A stretch of 64,000 nucleotides of DNA from Amycolatopsis anabasis (GTDB lineage: Bacteria; Actinomycetota; Actinomycetes; Mycobacteriales; Pseudonocardiaceae): positions 85,631 through 149,630 of the forward strand of contig NZ_VTHK01000023.1 in the NCBI RefSeq assembly GCF_009765355.1, given 5' to 3'. A program made the translations under genes and the position numbers. Shown here piece by piece: positions 10,901-18,943 of the stretch; positions within the stretch are counted from its first letter, which is position 1; each line of letters begins with the position of its first letter. The notes under the pieces are model-generated. The model saw nothing but the letters and a program-made list of their open reading frames with translations, had not been told where the DNA came from and ran no database searches.

Positions 10901-11518
10901 GGTGCCGCGCAAGGCTTCCGGCGCGATCCCGGCGTGCTCGAGCGCTTCCCAGGCGACCTCCAGGACCATCCGCTGCTGCGGGTCCATCCGCGCGGCTTCC
11001 CGGGGCGCGATGCCGAAGAACTCCGCGTCGAAACCGGCCACGTCGTCCAGGAACCCGCCCCAGCGGGTGGTGTTCTCGGGGTAGCCCGAGTAGTCCGCCC
11101 AGCGTTCGCCGGGCACCTCGGTGATGGCGTCCCGGCCCTCGGTGAGCATGCGCCAGAACTCGTCCGGCCCGGTCACCCCGCCGGGCAGGCGGCAGCCGAG
11201 GCCGACCACGGCGATCGGATCGTCCGCCGGATCGCCGGGTTCGGCGGCCTCGGGCGCGGCGGATTCGGGAGCCGCGGCTTCCGGTTCGCCGGTCAGCGCC
11301 GCGGCCAGCCGGTCGATCGTGGGGTGTTCCCACAGCAGCGTGGTCGGCAGGGTGCGGTCGAGCAGCTCCTCCAGCGCACCGGAGAGCTCCACCGCGTCCC
11401 GGGAGGACAGTCCGTATTCGTCCAGTGGTTTCCCGGTGTCGACCTCGTCCTCGTCGACGAAGGCGGCCTCGGCGACCCGCTCGATCAGCCAGCGGCGGAG
11501 ATCCTCGGCGTTGATCAT
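4946..11518 (-). CDS. type I polyketide synthase, ACP-KS-AT-DH-KR-ACP-(degenerate carrier)-TE
   Basis: A 2190-residue multidomain enzyme. Approximate order: N-terminal carrier (Ser 39 in YGLSSRDA); KS about 98-520 with DTACSSS, EAHGTGT and KSNVGH; AT from about 618 with GHSFGE; DH from about 970 with HRMDGRPVLP but HPALVES where HPxxxD is usual (Asp to Glu); KR from about 1470 with a GGLGGLG site, an LDD motif (B type) and Ser/Tyr catalytic residues; carrier about 1766 (GVDSLL); a second carrier-like block about 1862 with GGNRQRA instead of GGDSL; TE from about 1924 with GWSFGG (Ser about 1988) and a C-terminal His in PGHHLSLLD. No enoylreductase. An N-terminal carrier next to a FAAL means it is probably primed by an acyl-AMP, as in Pks13 and PpsA. 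Its ATG overlaps the FAAL stop (ATGA). The AT motif VAAHS is neither classic malonyl nor methylmalonyl. Confidence 0.93.
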   Translation of the reverse strand: MINAEDLRRWLIERVAEAAFVDEDEVDTGKPLDEYGLSSRDAVELSGALEELLDRTLPTTLLWEHPTIDRLAAALTGEPEAAAPESAAPEAAEPGDPADDPIAVVGLGCRLPGGVTGPDEFWRMLTEGRDAITEVPGERWADYSGYPENTTRWGGFLDDVAGFDAEFFGIAPREAARMDPQQRMVLEVAWEALEHAGIAPEALRGTNTGVFVGISGTEYGALSLANLSDVDAWVGTGAALSIAANRLSYALDLRGPSLATDTACSSSLTAIHLAAQSLRSGESEVALVGGANLLLGPGVTANFDEMGITAPDGKCKPFSADANGMSRAEGVGMVVLKRLSDARADGDRVLALIRGSATNSDGRSNGLTAPNPEAQQALLRTAYQSAGVDPAEVDYVEAHGTGTLLGDPIEARALGAVLGAGRPEDHPLLLGSVKSNVGHLEAAAGIVGLIKTVLALHHGVIPASLNYAGPNPHIAFDELRLSVADTARPWPRAGAPALAGVSGFGFGGTNTHVVLQQATGTPAEAAPRAGRSRFLLGASTPDRLAESAGALAGWLTGDGAEVPLADIDRTLARRLGGRHRAAVVAGDRDELVSALRTLALGEESPAVVTGGPGRPGPGPVFVFSGHGSQWAGMGRKLLAEEPVFAAAIDRLDPLIRAEAGFSLRADLLAGVEATTMDHVQPLVFGLQVALAELLRSYGVRPGAVIGHSFGEVTAAVVAGALAEADGAKIVALRSRLLASLAGDGAMALLEVGAEEAAELVAGLPDVDVAVLTAPRQTVIAGSAEPVRRIVAAVEARGLLAKLVKLDVAAHSPIVDRVTGTLRDGLAGLSTTDTEIRFYSTALADPRETPAFGPGYWARNLRQPVRFAGAVDAALADGYRTFVEVSPHPVLRHALADNLAAHGATDALVVSTLRHCDDEAAHWHGQLGALELAGVAAAPRDGELTGVPSAPWRHERHWLPRAAAPAVPVASGEHPLLGTHVELPDDTKHLWRADLGSAVRPWLAEHRMDGRPVLPSAAFLEMASAAARTVFDLPAEQIVLHDVTLYQPLRLAEHTAVTTTCAPGETGGRVTVHTKASDGTWQLHATAEVSVAERTDAGFCLSEVDDSEFAAVPTAEVYQRLAALGLSYGPAFTGMSEARASTRAGDGRLRAVARVALPEAAGRADQLRLHPALVESCLQVFAAALFDPDADSGTAHMPVEYGAVRVYGDPAQGELVYVSVTEPNERGAGLQGELHLVDGDGRILLEITDVFVRELAHDEIAAPLTEKLLTTSWRPAGIPAHGRPDGPVLVLDRGETAVGAELTELGVDTRRADYRDPDAVAAALAEPAGSVVFLLPGQGADVAALAEAERAMLAVCAVVRRTVEADSSRPARLWLVTTGSAAVTPADSLDAPAFAALRGLVRVLACEHPELRASLVDLDPAAPALESAACLARELASGADDEVAWRAGERHALRLDWVDEPGDGAAPVAYPDGGYLVTGGLGGLGLFIARWLAGNGAGKIVLNGRSAPKPEARRVIDELTASGTEVEVVLGDIAEPGVAESLVRAADTGFTLRGVLHAAAVLDDRTTTRLDADTLHRSWLPKAYGAWRLHEATRDRELDWWIGFSSAAALHGSPGQPAYAAGNAYLDALIAARRAQGLPGTSIAWGTWAEIGAAANLDIPWMHAIRPGEGLAVLAEAIGADRAITGALRLNTPRLASAFPHLLKIPFFEALFGDYAQAAQDRDDWDGVAGLRKLDPAVARNSASAQLRSRVASVLGFAADRLDTVSPLSALGVDSLLAVRIRNAVQHDFELSLPVSLLLRGASVEEAEQWLFGELGIASETPGARPRPVQPPKIGPRDAAERLVASAWRDVLGIEVGVTQDFYGVGGNRQRAEEITALLAERSGRELTISELFEHPTVERMAAHLREEERGGSPLRTLNGRGSKRPLFFFHPGGGDTAVYRQLVQLLDPDVPVYGFDRLEGISSVEDRVRHYLPELRRIQPRGPYRLAGWSFGGFLAYEMAQQLQRAGEQVEIVALIDSIIPLPNTTGLTDVQLTEKRFERFGEFLESSYGRKIELPYERLARLDDEEQVQLLIDTMLAEGLVSSTVSEAILNHQRTSFLDTRSLERYAPGRFDGRVVYFSAAELVPGGLRDHRFDRTDPARGWDAVCTDLEVITIPGHHLSLLDPPNVDQIGKHLDNILATTRYPVGSPW

Positions 11519-13281
11519 GCTTCCTTGCCCAGCCAATGGCGTTCCTTGGTCGCCGCCCGCGCGATCTTGCCGCTGGACGTGCGCAGCACGCTGCCTGGTG
11601 GAACCAGCTTGAACCCGCGCAGTTTGACGTCGTGCGCCGCGGCGACCGCACGCTTCACGGCCTTGGCGATCTCGGCTTCGTCGAGTTCCTCCGCGCCGGC
11701 CTTCCGGCTGAACTCGGCGACCACGGCCGCGCCCTCGCCCCCGTCCGGGGTCTCCACGGCGAACGCGGCGACGTGGTCCTTGCGGATCGCCGGATGCGCG
11801 TTCTGCACGGTGACCTCGAGGTCCTGCGGGTAGTGGTTCTTCCCGTCGATGATGATCAGATCCTTGATCCGGCCGGTGATGTAGAGCAGGCCGTCGTGGA
11901 TCAGGCCGAGATCGCCGGTGCGCAGCCAGGTCTGCGCCGGGGTGCCCTCGGGCGGGTCCACGATGCGCCCGCCGAAGGTCTCGTCGCTGCGTTCGGGTTG
12001 CTGCCAGTAGCCGTCCGCCACATTCGGCCCGTGCACCCAGATCTCGCCGACCTCGCCGTCGGCGCGCACGGTCCGCTCGGCCGGGTGCACGATCCGCACG
12101 AGCTGGGCCTGCGGGGTCCCGGCGGCGACCAGCTCCAGCGATCCCTCCGCACCGGGTTCGGTCACCACACCGCGGTCGGCCGCCAGGGCGGCGCGGTCGA
12201 AGCTGGTGATCGTCGGGCCTTCCTCGCTGGTGTTCGTCACGAACACGGTCGCCTCGGCGAGGCCGTAGGAGGGCCGGTGCGCCGCGGCCGGGAAGCCGTG
12301 CGGGCCGAACGCCTCCTGGAAGGCCGCGATCGTGGTGGCGCGGACCGGCTCGCTGCCGTTGACGACCGCCTTGACCCCGGACAGGTCCAGTTCCGCCCGA
12401 TCCGCTTCCTTCACCTTGTGCAGGGCGTATTCGAAAGCGAAATTCGGCGCCGCGGCGAACGTATTCGGAAAACCGCCCAGCTGCTTCAGCCACCGCAGCG
12501 GGCGCATGATGAAGCTGAATGGGGTCGCGAACACCGATCGCGCACCGGAATACACCGGCAGGGCCAGCAATTGAATGAGTCCCATATCGTGGAAGAACGG
12601 AATCCACCCGGTGCAGGTCCAGGTGTCGTTCACGCCGAATGCGGCGCACGCCTGCCAGGTGTTCGTGACCACCGCGCGGTGCGTGATCACCGCGCCCGCG
12701 GGGGTGCGGGTGGACCCGGAGGTGTACTGCAGGTAGGCGGGCTCGTCGAGGCCGGGCCGGGGCGCCTGGTACCCCGCGCCGGTCGCGTCGTCGATCTCGT
12801 CCACCGCGAGGATCTGCTTGGGCATCGGGAGCGGGTTGTTCTCGGCCAGCTCGCGTACGGTGTCCAGCGCGCCCGCCGAGGTCAGCCAGACCTCCGGCGC
12901 GCAGTCTTCCAGGGCGTTGACCAGGCGTCCGCCGTGCTGGCTGACCTCGGGCGCGAACAGCGGGACCGCGATGGTCCCGGCGTGCAGGGCGCCGAGGAAG
13001 GCGACGACGTAGGTCAGGTCCTGCGGCGCGAGGATCGCGACGCGCTGCCCGTGGGTGGTGATCCGGCTCAGCTCGGCGGCGGTGGCGCGCACCTTGGTGG
13101 CGAGCTCGGCCCAGGTGATCGTGTGCTCGGTGCCGTCACGGTCCGTCGCGTAGTCGAGGAACGTGAATGCCGGTTCCGCCGAGTCCGCCCGGTCGAACAG
13201 AAAAGTGGTGAGCGGGCGCTGGGGTGGCACGGGGCCGTCCGTCGGCTCGGGGGACCGGCGCTCAGCCAACGACATATGCAT
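11515..13281 (-). CDS. fatty acyl-AMP ligase (FadD32-like FAAL)
   Basis: A 588-residue ANL-superfamily adenylating enzyme. The P-loop QYTSGSTRTPAGAV (about 185-198), the YGLAEA motif, the TGDLG motif and the hinge GRIKDLIIIDGKNHYPQD are all FAAL-like; FAALs make acyl-adenylates and hand the acyl chain directly to a carrier protein instead of CoA. The resemblance is closest to the FadD32 type that feeds Pks13. It is the first gene of the unit and its stop overlaps the PKS start by four bases, so the acyl-AMP is most likely loaded on the N-terminal carrier of that PKS. Two in-frame ATGs lie close together (13281 and 13275) and either may be used. Confidence 0.92.
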   Translation of the reverse strand: MHMSLAERRSPEPTDGPVPPQRPLTTFLFDRADSAEPAFTFLDYATDRDGTEHTITWAELATKVRATAAELSRITTHGQRVAILAPQDLTYVVAFLGALHAGTIAVPLFAPEVSQHGGRLVNALEDCAPEVWLTSAGALDTVRELAENNPLPMPKQILAVDEIDDATGAGYQAPRPGLDEPAYLQYTSGSTRTPAGAVITHRAVVTNTWQACAAFGVNDTWTCTGWIPFFHDMGLIQLLALPVYSGARSVFATPFSFIMRPLRWLKQLGGFPNTFAAAPNFAFEYALHKVKEADRAELDLSGVKAVVNGSEPVRATTIAAFQEAFGPHGFPAAAHRPSYGLAEATVFVTNTSEEGPTITSFDRAALAADRGVVTEPGAEGSLELVAAGTPQAQLVRIVHPAERTVRADGEVGEIWVHGPNVADGYWQQPERSDETFGGRIVDPPEGTPAQTWLRTGDLGLIHDGLLYITGRIKDLIIIDGKNHYPQDLEVTVQNAHPAIRKDHVAAFAVETPDGGEGAAVVAEFSRKAGAEELDEAEIAKAVKRAVAAAHDVKLRGFKLVPPGSVLRTSSGKIARAATKERHWLGKEA

Positions 13282-13657
13282 TCACCCACACATTGATAGT
13301 CGGACGTCCGAGAAGTTGCTCACCATACGCCAGGGAATGACCTGCCTCGCGCTGCCGGAATGTGCTCGGTTCCGTCGCGGAATCACTGGTTGATTCGACA
13401 ACGACCACGCCTTCGTGGGGACACCGTGGACGGACTGGAATCACGCTTTCGGCTGATAAGCGGGCTTTACCGTAGCTACACCCGCAACTGCGCGCAAGGC
13501 GGGGTAGGGGTTTATCACCAACCGGGTGGTGATCTTTTCGGTAGGCAGGTAACTCTGTGCAACCAAGACTGGGGGACATGAATGCTTTTCGTATCGAGTG
13601 GGTGAGTATCCCGGGGTGCCGGCGAGTGGCCGACCACCACCCGTCATGCTTGGCCGG
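13282..13657. promoter_or_regulatory. divergent promoter region of FAAL unit and DHA2 exporter, with a 20-bp palindrome
   Basis: A 376-bp gap between two diverging genes with no convincing coding frame. At 13514-13533 there is a perfect inverted repeat, ATCACCA and TGGTGAT around a 6-nt ACCGGG spacer, suitable for a dimeric repressor. It lies about 125 bp before the exporter start and about 230 bp before the FAAL start. The regulator is unknown; the TetR protein at 18944-19579 is one candidate in the neighbourhood. Positions of the promoters themselves were not resolved. Confidence 0.45.
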
Positions 13658-15130
13658 ATGGAACGCGTAGACGTCACAGACGGAGCAAGCCGGGTGACGA
13701 CGAGCCGCGGATCCGAGCGGCAGTCGACTGGCCGGGGCGGGCGCCCCGGCAGGCCGTGGCTGACGCTGGTCGCGACCGTCCTCGGCGGTGCGATGGTCGG
13801 GCTTGACGGCACCGCGACGACCATAGCCGCCCCGTACATCTCGCAATCGGTCGGTGCGACGCTCGGCGAACTGGAGCTGATCGCCAACGGGTACCTGGTG
13901 GCGCTCGCGGTCTGCCTGCTGCCCGCCGGCCGGCTCGCCGACCGGATCGGCCGCCGCCGCACGTTCGTGATCGGCGTGGCCGCTTTCGGGCTGGCCTCCC
14001 TGGGCATCGCGCTGTCCGGCACGGTGTGGGCGCTGGTGGTGTTCCGGATCGCGCAGGGCATGGCCGGCGCGCTGCTGCAACCGGCCGCGCTGGCCGTGCT
14101 GCGCAGCGCCTTCCCGGCGGACAAGCTCGGGCTCCCGCTGGGCGTCTGGGGCGGGGCGAACGCCCTGGCCATCGGCCTGGGGCCGGTCATCGGCGGGGTC
14201 ATCGTGCAGGGGCTCGGCTGGCCCGCGGTGTTCGCGCTCAACCTGCCGGTCGCGGTCATCACGGTCGCGCTGGCGTACTTCGCCGTGGTCGAGTCGAAGG
14301 GACCGCGCGAGGGGACGCCCGGTGCGCTGCGGTCACTGCTCGCGCGGCGGTCGGTCACGCTCGGTTCGGCCATGGTCGGGGTCAGCTCGTTCGGGGTGTT
14401 CGCCCTGCTGTTCCTGCTCACGCTCTACTTGCAGAACGTGCGCGGGCTGTCCCCGATCGCCGCCGGGGCGTGGATGCTGCCGCCGACCTGCGTCGTGCTG
14501 CTGTCCGCGCCGATCGGCGGGCTGCTCGCGCAGCGGTTCGGGCCGCGCTGGCCGGTGTTCGGCGGCCTGGTGATGATCTCCGCCGGGCTGACCAGCCTCA
14601 CCCTGCTCGACATCGGCTCCGGGTTCACCGAACTGCTGTACCCGGGAGCGCTCGTCGGCTTCGGCACCGGGCTGTGCGTGATCGCGGCGACCGAGGCGAT
14701 CATGGGCGCGACGCCCGAGGAGTCCACCGGGAGCGCTTCGGCGATCCAGCAGGTCGCCTCGCAGGTCGGCGGGGTGCTGGGCATCGTCGTGGTGGGTGCG
14801 GTGATGTCCTGGCAGGTGTCGTCGAACCTGCCCGCGCAGATCGCACAGGCCGGGTTGCCGGGCCCCGCGGGCGACGCCGTGGCAGGCGGCACCGGCGCGA
14901 TCGCGCAGGGCGCCATGCCGCCCGGGTTCGACGCGGCCGCGGTCGGCGAGGCGCTGTCCGGGGCGGTGCGGGTGATCAGCCGGTTGACCTTCGTCGACGG
15001 GATGGGCGTGGCCCTGCTGATCGCCGCGTGCGTGAGCCTGCTCGGCGCCTGCTGCGCCCTCTGGCTACCCAACGTGATCTCGAAGCCCAGCACCCCGGAA
15101 TCGGACACCGCCACCACCGCGGCGCATTAG
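13658..15130 (+). CDS. DHA2-family MFS exporter (14 TM, EmrB/QacA type)
   Basis: A 490-residue drug:proton antiporter of the 14-TM DHA2 family. It shows the D1-type motif after TM1 (GLDGTATTIAAPYI), the loop 2-3 motif GRLADRIGRRR, and motif C in TM5 (GLGPVIGGVIVQ), which is typical of exporters. Two earlier in-frame starts exist (13598 and 13646); 13658 is preferred because the residues before it have no membrane or conserved character, but the choice is weak. It is transcribed away from the FAAL-PKS unit and could export its product or simply confer drug resistance. Confidence 0.85.
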   Translation: MERVDVTDGASRVTTSRGSERQSTGRGGRPGRPWLTLVATVLGGAMVGLDGTATTIAAPYISQSVGATLGELELIANGYLVALAVCLLPAGRLADRIGRRRTFVIGVAAFGLASLGIALSGTVWALVVFRIAQGMAGALLQPAALAVLRSAFPADKLGLPLGVWGGANALAIGLGPVIGGVIVQGLGWPAVFALNLPVAVITVALAYFAVVESKGPREGTPGALRSLLARRSVTLGSAMVGVSSFGVFALLFLLTLYLQNVRGLSPIAAGAWMLPPTCVVLLSAPIGGLLAQRFGPRWPVFGGLVMISAGLTSLTLLDIGSGFTELLYPGALVGFGTGLCVIAATEAIMGATPEESTGSASAIQQVASQVGGVLGIVVVGAVMSWQVSSNLPAQIAQAGLPGPAGDAVAGGTGAIAQGAMPPGFDAAAVGEALSGAVRVISRLTFVDGMGVALLIAACVSLLGACCALWLPNVISKPSTPESDTATTAAH

Positions 15131-15212
15131 GAAAACCTAGTTCGTAAGAGAGGGCAATTCGTCGCCGAACGACGGGGTGCTTGCACGCGAAAGGGAGCCG
15201 AGTCGTCGGGGT

Positions 15213-15254
15213 CGTGAGTGTTCGGGCCGGTTCTAACCGGCTTGGCCACTCACG
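15213..15254. terminator. dispersed palindrome, copy A: probable bidirectional terminator
   Basis: Between the converging exporter and MmpL genes. Outer arms CGTGAGTG (15213-15220) and CACTCACG (15247-15254) and inner arms GCCGGTT (15226-15232) and AACCGGC (15235-15241) pair perfectly with a 2-nt loop; the middle part is imperfect. The right arm contains the MmpL stop codon at 15250-15252. The same element occurs at 23950-23999 and, degenerate, at 25115-25160. Confidence 0.65.
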
Positions 15255-17385
15255 CCCCGGTGTCTCGCTTGCGGGACAGGCGGCCGGGCCACCAGATGAA
15301 CTTGCCGATGTCCACCACGAGTGCGGGCACCAGCAGCGAGCGCACGATGAACGTGTCGAGCAGGACGCCGAACGCGACCAGGAAGGCGATCTGCGCGAGG
15401 AACAACACCGGAATCACCGAAAGCGCGGCGAATGTCGACGCGAGCACCACCCCGGCCGAGGTGATCACCCCGCCGGTGACCTTGAGCGCGTCCAGCGTGC
15501 CGCGTTCGGTGCCGAGCAGGCTCGCCTCCTCGCGGGCCCGGGTCATCAGGAAGATGTTGTAGTCGATCCCCAGGGCGACCAGGAACACGAAGGCGTACAA
15601 CGGGATCGCCGGATCCGCGCCGGGGAAGTCGAACACGTCGTTGAACAGCAGCGCGCCGACGCCGACGGTCGCGCCGAAGGACAGCACGACCGTCGCGATC
15701 AGCAGCAGCGGCGCGACCAGCGCGCGCAGCAGCAGCGCCAGGATCGCGAAGATCATCACCAGCACGATCGGGATGATCAGGTCCCGGTCGTGCGTGGCGG
15801 CCACCAGCATGTCCGACTGCTGCGCGGTCTGCCCGCCCACCTTGGCCTGCGCGCCGGGAATCGCGTGCAGGGTGTTCCGCAGTTTGTCCACAACGGACAC
15901 CGCCGCCGGTGAATCCGCCGCGTCGCGCAGGGTCGCGCTGATCTCGACCATGCCGTCGACGATCTTCGGCCCGGCCGCCGGGTTCCCGGGGTCGGCCGGG
16001 GTGGGGAGCGGATCGAGGACGCCGTCGGTGGCCTTGACCGCGGCGAGCACCTGGGGCGCCGATTCGCTCTTCGCGGTGATGATCACCGGGCTGCCGGTAC
16101 CGCCGGGGAAGTGCGCGGTGAGCACGTTCTGCCCGGTCACCGCCTCGACCTCGTTGAGGAACAGCGCCTGCTGCGAGGTCCCGCTCGCCTTCAAGGACGG
16201 CACGAAGGCCACCCCGACCAGCAGCACCAGCGAGGTCAGCAGCCAGGTCCAGCGCGGCCGCTTGCGCACCAGCCGCGCGATGTGGTCGAAGATCCCGTGC
16301 GTGACCTTGCGGTGCTTGCGCGGCACCGGTTCCGCGGGCCAGAACGCCGCCCGCCCCACCAGCACCAGCGCCGACGGCAGGAAGATCAACGACGACAGCA
16401 GCGCCCCGGCGATGCCGATCGAGGCGACCGGGCCGAGGCTGCGGTTCGAGGTCAGTTCGCTGAACAGCATGCACAGCATGCCCAGGATCACCGTGCCGCC
16501 GGACGCCCCGATCGGCTCCAGCGACGCGCGCAGCGCGACCCGCATCGCCTGCCAGGTGCTCTTGGTGCGCATCAACTCCTCGCGGTACCGCGCGACCAGG
16601 AGCAGCGCGTAGTCGGTCGCCGCGCCGAACACCAGGATCAGCAGGATGCCCTGGGTCTGCCCGTTCAGGGTGAGCAGGCCGTCCCGGGCCAGGAAGTAGA
16701 TGACCGCCGACGCCGAGCACAGCGCGAGCCCGGCCGAGATCAGCACGATCAGCGGCAGCAGCGGGCTGCGGTAGACCATGATCAGGATCAGCGCGACCAC
16801 CGCGGTGGTGACCAGCAGCAGCATCCCGTCGATGCCGCCGAACACCTCGGCGAAGTCCGCGTTGTACCCGCCGGGCCCGGTGACCAGCGCGCTCAGGCCG
16901 TCCGGCAGCCCGGCCTTGGCCAGCACCCGGATCTCCTTGACCGCTTCGCCCGCTTTGAACGGATCCACTCCGGACACCGGCATGATCACCTGGGCCGCCT
17001 TGCGGTCGTCCGAGGGGATCGGCGGCGTGATCTGGCCGTCCAGCCCGGGTGCCTTCGCCAGTTCGGCGGCCTTCGCGGTGATCGCCGCGGTGTCGGCGGG
17101 AGTGAGCCCGGACGGGCGTTCGAAGACCACCACGGTCGGCATCAGGCGGTTCTGCGCGAACCGTTCCTGCAGTTCCTGCACCGCGGTCGATTCCGCGCTC
17201 GCGGGCAGGAACGAACCGGGATCGTTCTTCGAGACTTCGCTCAGCTTGCCGAGAAAGGGGTTGGTCACCCCGCCGACGATCAGCCAGAGCAGCACCAGCA
17301 ACGCGGGCAGCACCCAGCGACGGGCCTTGCGGCGTGGTTCGCCGAGTTCAAGGGTGCCCGTGAAATTCCCGGTCTGGTGCGCCAT
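15250..17385 (-). CDS. MmpL/RND-family transporter
   Basis: A 711-residue membrane protein with twelve predicted membrane segments in two repeats and two large outside loops (about residues 45-185 and 395-510). The proton-relay Asp-Tyr pairs of the MmpL family are visible in both halves (FGAATDYALLL and LGIDYNIFLM). Length matches the smaller, SCO/YdfJ-type MmpL proteins that lack the long C-terminal tail of mycobacterial MmpL3. Such proteins export lipids, siderophores or pigments. The nearby FAAL-PKS unit makes a lipid cargo plausible, but no direct operon link exists. No MmpS partner is present. Confidence 0.88.
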   Translation of the reverse strand: MAHQTGNFTGTLELGEPRRKARRWVLPALLVLLWLIVGGVTNPFLGKLSEVSKNDPGSFLPASAESTAVQELQERFAQNRLMPTVVVFERPSGLTPADTAAITAKAAELAKAPGLDGQITPPIPSDDRKAAQVIMPVSGVDPFKAGEAVKEIRVLAKAGLPDGLSALVTGPGGYNADFAEVFGGIDGMLLLVTTAVVALILIMVYRSPLLPLIVLISAGLALCSASAVIYFLARDGLLTLNGQTQGILLILVFGAATDYALLLVARYREELMRTKSTWQAMRVALRASLEPIGASGGTVILGMLCMLFSELTSNRSLGPVASIGIAGALLSSLIFLPSALVLVGRAAFWPAEPVPRKHRKVTHGIFDHIARLVRKRPRWTWLLTSLVLLVGVAFVPSLKASGTSQQALFLNEVEAVTGQNVLTAHFPGGTGSPVIITAKSESAPQVLAAVKATDGVLDPLPTPADPGNPAAGPKIVDGMVEISATLRDAADSPAAVSVVDKLRNTLHAIPGAQAKVGGQTAQQSDMLVAATHDRDLIIPIVLVMIFAILALLLRALVAPLLLIATVVLSFGATVGVGALLFNDVFDFPGADPAIPLYAFVFLVALGIDYNIFLMTRAREEASLLGTERGTLDALKVTGGVITSAGVVLASTFAALSVIPVLFLAQIAFLVAFGVLLDTFIVRSLLVPALVVDIGKFIWWPGRLSRKRDTGA

Positions 17386-17424
17386 TCCCGCCCACGTCGA
17401 TCGTCATCGTATGGGCAAACCTTC

Positions 17425-18891
17425 TCATATCGGGAAAGTGAACGTCCCGTTGCCGGTCAGCTGAATCTTCGCGCCCAGCGGGTCGGACTCGGTGAGTCCG
17501 GCGATCACGTCCGGGGCCTCGCTCGCCGCCACGGCGCGGGCGCCACCGGGCAGCCCGCACAGCACGATCCCCCGCTCGGGTTCCCCCGCGCGGTCGTAAA
17601 CCACGGTGTAGGTCTCCACGGTGGCGTCGCCGGTCGCGCCGGTGGCTACGGTCCGCTTGGGCAGCGCGGCGACCTCGGCGGTGACGTCGTGGTGGGCGTA
17701 CGCGGTCACCGGCGGGCGGCCGGAGAGCACCACGGCCCCGTGCTTGGTGAGGAACCAGCCGACCGCGGTGGCCAGGGCGTACTGGTCCGGTTCGGCGCGC
17801 AGCCGCCCGGTCAGCGCGGCGAGCGAATGCGTGACGTAGTTGCTCCCCGGGCCGCCGGCGAAGGTCAGCCCGCCGGTGACGGTCGCCGGACGCGCCGGAT
17901 CGGCGAGGTCCACGCCGAGTTCGGCCGCGGCCACCTGCACCGCCGAGGGGAAGCACGAGTACAGGTCGAGCAGGCCGAGGTCGTCGATGCCGAGCCCGGC
18001 GTGCCCGAGCACCGCGCGCCCGAGGGCGGCGATCGCGGGGGAGCGGTGCAGCTCCGGGCGTTCCGAGACGAACCAGTGGTCCTGCGCCGAACCGCTGGCG
18101 TGCACGAAGACCCAGTTGTCCCGCGGGATCCCAGCCGCCTGCGCGGTTTCCGCCGAGCAGAGCACCAGCGCCGCGCCCTGGTCGACGAAGATGTTGGCGG
18201 TCATCAGCTTGCGGTAGGGCAGCGCCGCCATCCGGTTGCGGTCGCCGACCGCCGCGATCTCGGCCGCGCCCGGCGGATCGGCGACCCAGGCGTGCGGATT
18301 GGTCCGGGCCACCTCCGCGAACCGGCCCCAGATCCGGGCGATCCGGTCCACGTGCGACGGCAGGTCCCGCCCGGCGTCGGCCCGGAGGGCGTTCTCGAAG
18401 AGCGGGTAGAAAGCCAGCGGCAGCAACAGGTTCGCCTGAGCTTCGGCCGCGTGGGTCGCGTCCCGGTCGCTGCCGAGCTTCCGGGTCGGCGCGGTGCCCT
18501 CGGGCTGGTGCGGGCCACCGGCGTGGTGCCCGGAACGCATCGATTTGACCGCTTCGGCGCCGGTGATCAGCACCGCGTCCAGCGCGCCCCGCTGGATCCG
18601 GGCCGCCGAATCGGCCAGCAGGTCCACCGGGCTGGTGCCGCTGGTGTGGGTGTAGACGGTTTCGGCGGGCGTGAGGCCGAGGTCGGCGGCGAGGATGCTG
18701 CCGGGGTCGGCGGTGCCCCAGGAGAAGCTGTCCACCACGCCGACGCAGCCGATCCGGTGCGCCAGGTCCGCCGAGCCGGTGTCGGCGAGGGCCGCTTCGG
18801 CGGCCTGGCGCATCAGCTCGCGCGGGGTCGTCCCGCCGGTGCGCACGGTGTGCTGACCAGCGCCGACGAGTACCGGAGTTCGCGGATCCAT
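17425..18891 (-). CDS. thiolase-like acetyl-CoA acetyltransferase family protein
   Basis: A 488-residue thiolase-fold protein. N-terminal MDPRTPVLVGAGQ and the later GGPGSNYVTHS block are typical of the actinobacterial SCP2-thiolase-like group. The usual nucleophile cysteine of thiolases is not obvious: the corresponding region reads HTSGTSP, so either another residue is used or the protein does not carry out normal thiolysis. The C-terminal 120 residues form an extra OB-like domain seen in this group. It is transcribed in the same direction as the MmpL gene 39 bp downstream and may share its transcript. A role in fatty-acid or sterol side-chain breakdown is inferred from the family only. Confidence 0.75.
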   Translation of the reverse strand: MDPRTPVLVGAGQHTVRTGGTTPRELMRQAAEAALADTGSADLAHRIGCVGVVDSFSWGTADPGSILAADLGLTPAETVYTHTSGTSPVDLLADSAARIQRGALDAVLITGAEAVKSMRSGHHAGGPHQPEGTAPTRKLGSDRDATHAAEAQANLLLPLAFYPLFENALRADAGRDLPSHVDRIARIWGRFAEVARTNPHAWVADPPGAAEIAAVGDRNRMAALPYRKLMTANIFVDQGAALVLCSAETAQAAGIPRDNWVFVHASGSAQDHWFVSERPELHRSPAIAALGRAVLGHAGLGIDDLGLLDLYSCFPSAVQVAAAELGVDLADPARPATVTGGLTFAGGPGSNYVTHSLAALTGRLRAEPDQYALATAVGWFLTKHGAVVLSGRPPVTAYAHHDVTAEVAALPKRTVATGATGDATVETYTVVYDRAGEPERGIVLCGLPGGARAVAASEAPDVIAGLTESDPLGAKIQLTGNGTFTFPI

Positions 18892-18943
18892 CGGCCGACC
18901 GTAGCAGTTGCTGGCGGAACGCCAATAGATTGCTGTGCGGAAT

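Noticed and set aside
4946..11518. Assignment of the PKS as Pks13 (mycolic acid condensing enzyme)
   Set aside because: DH and KR domains and a degenerate carrier are present; Pks13 has ACP-KS-AT-ACP-TE only. The FAAL and esterase neighbours are similar, but the chemistry differs.
4997..11833. Open frame of 2278 codons antisense to the PKS
   Set aside because: It is a GC-bias shadow: composition is Arg/Gly/Pro/His-rich with no domains, while the opposite strand has a complete PKS.
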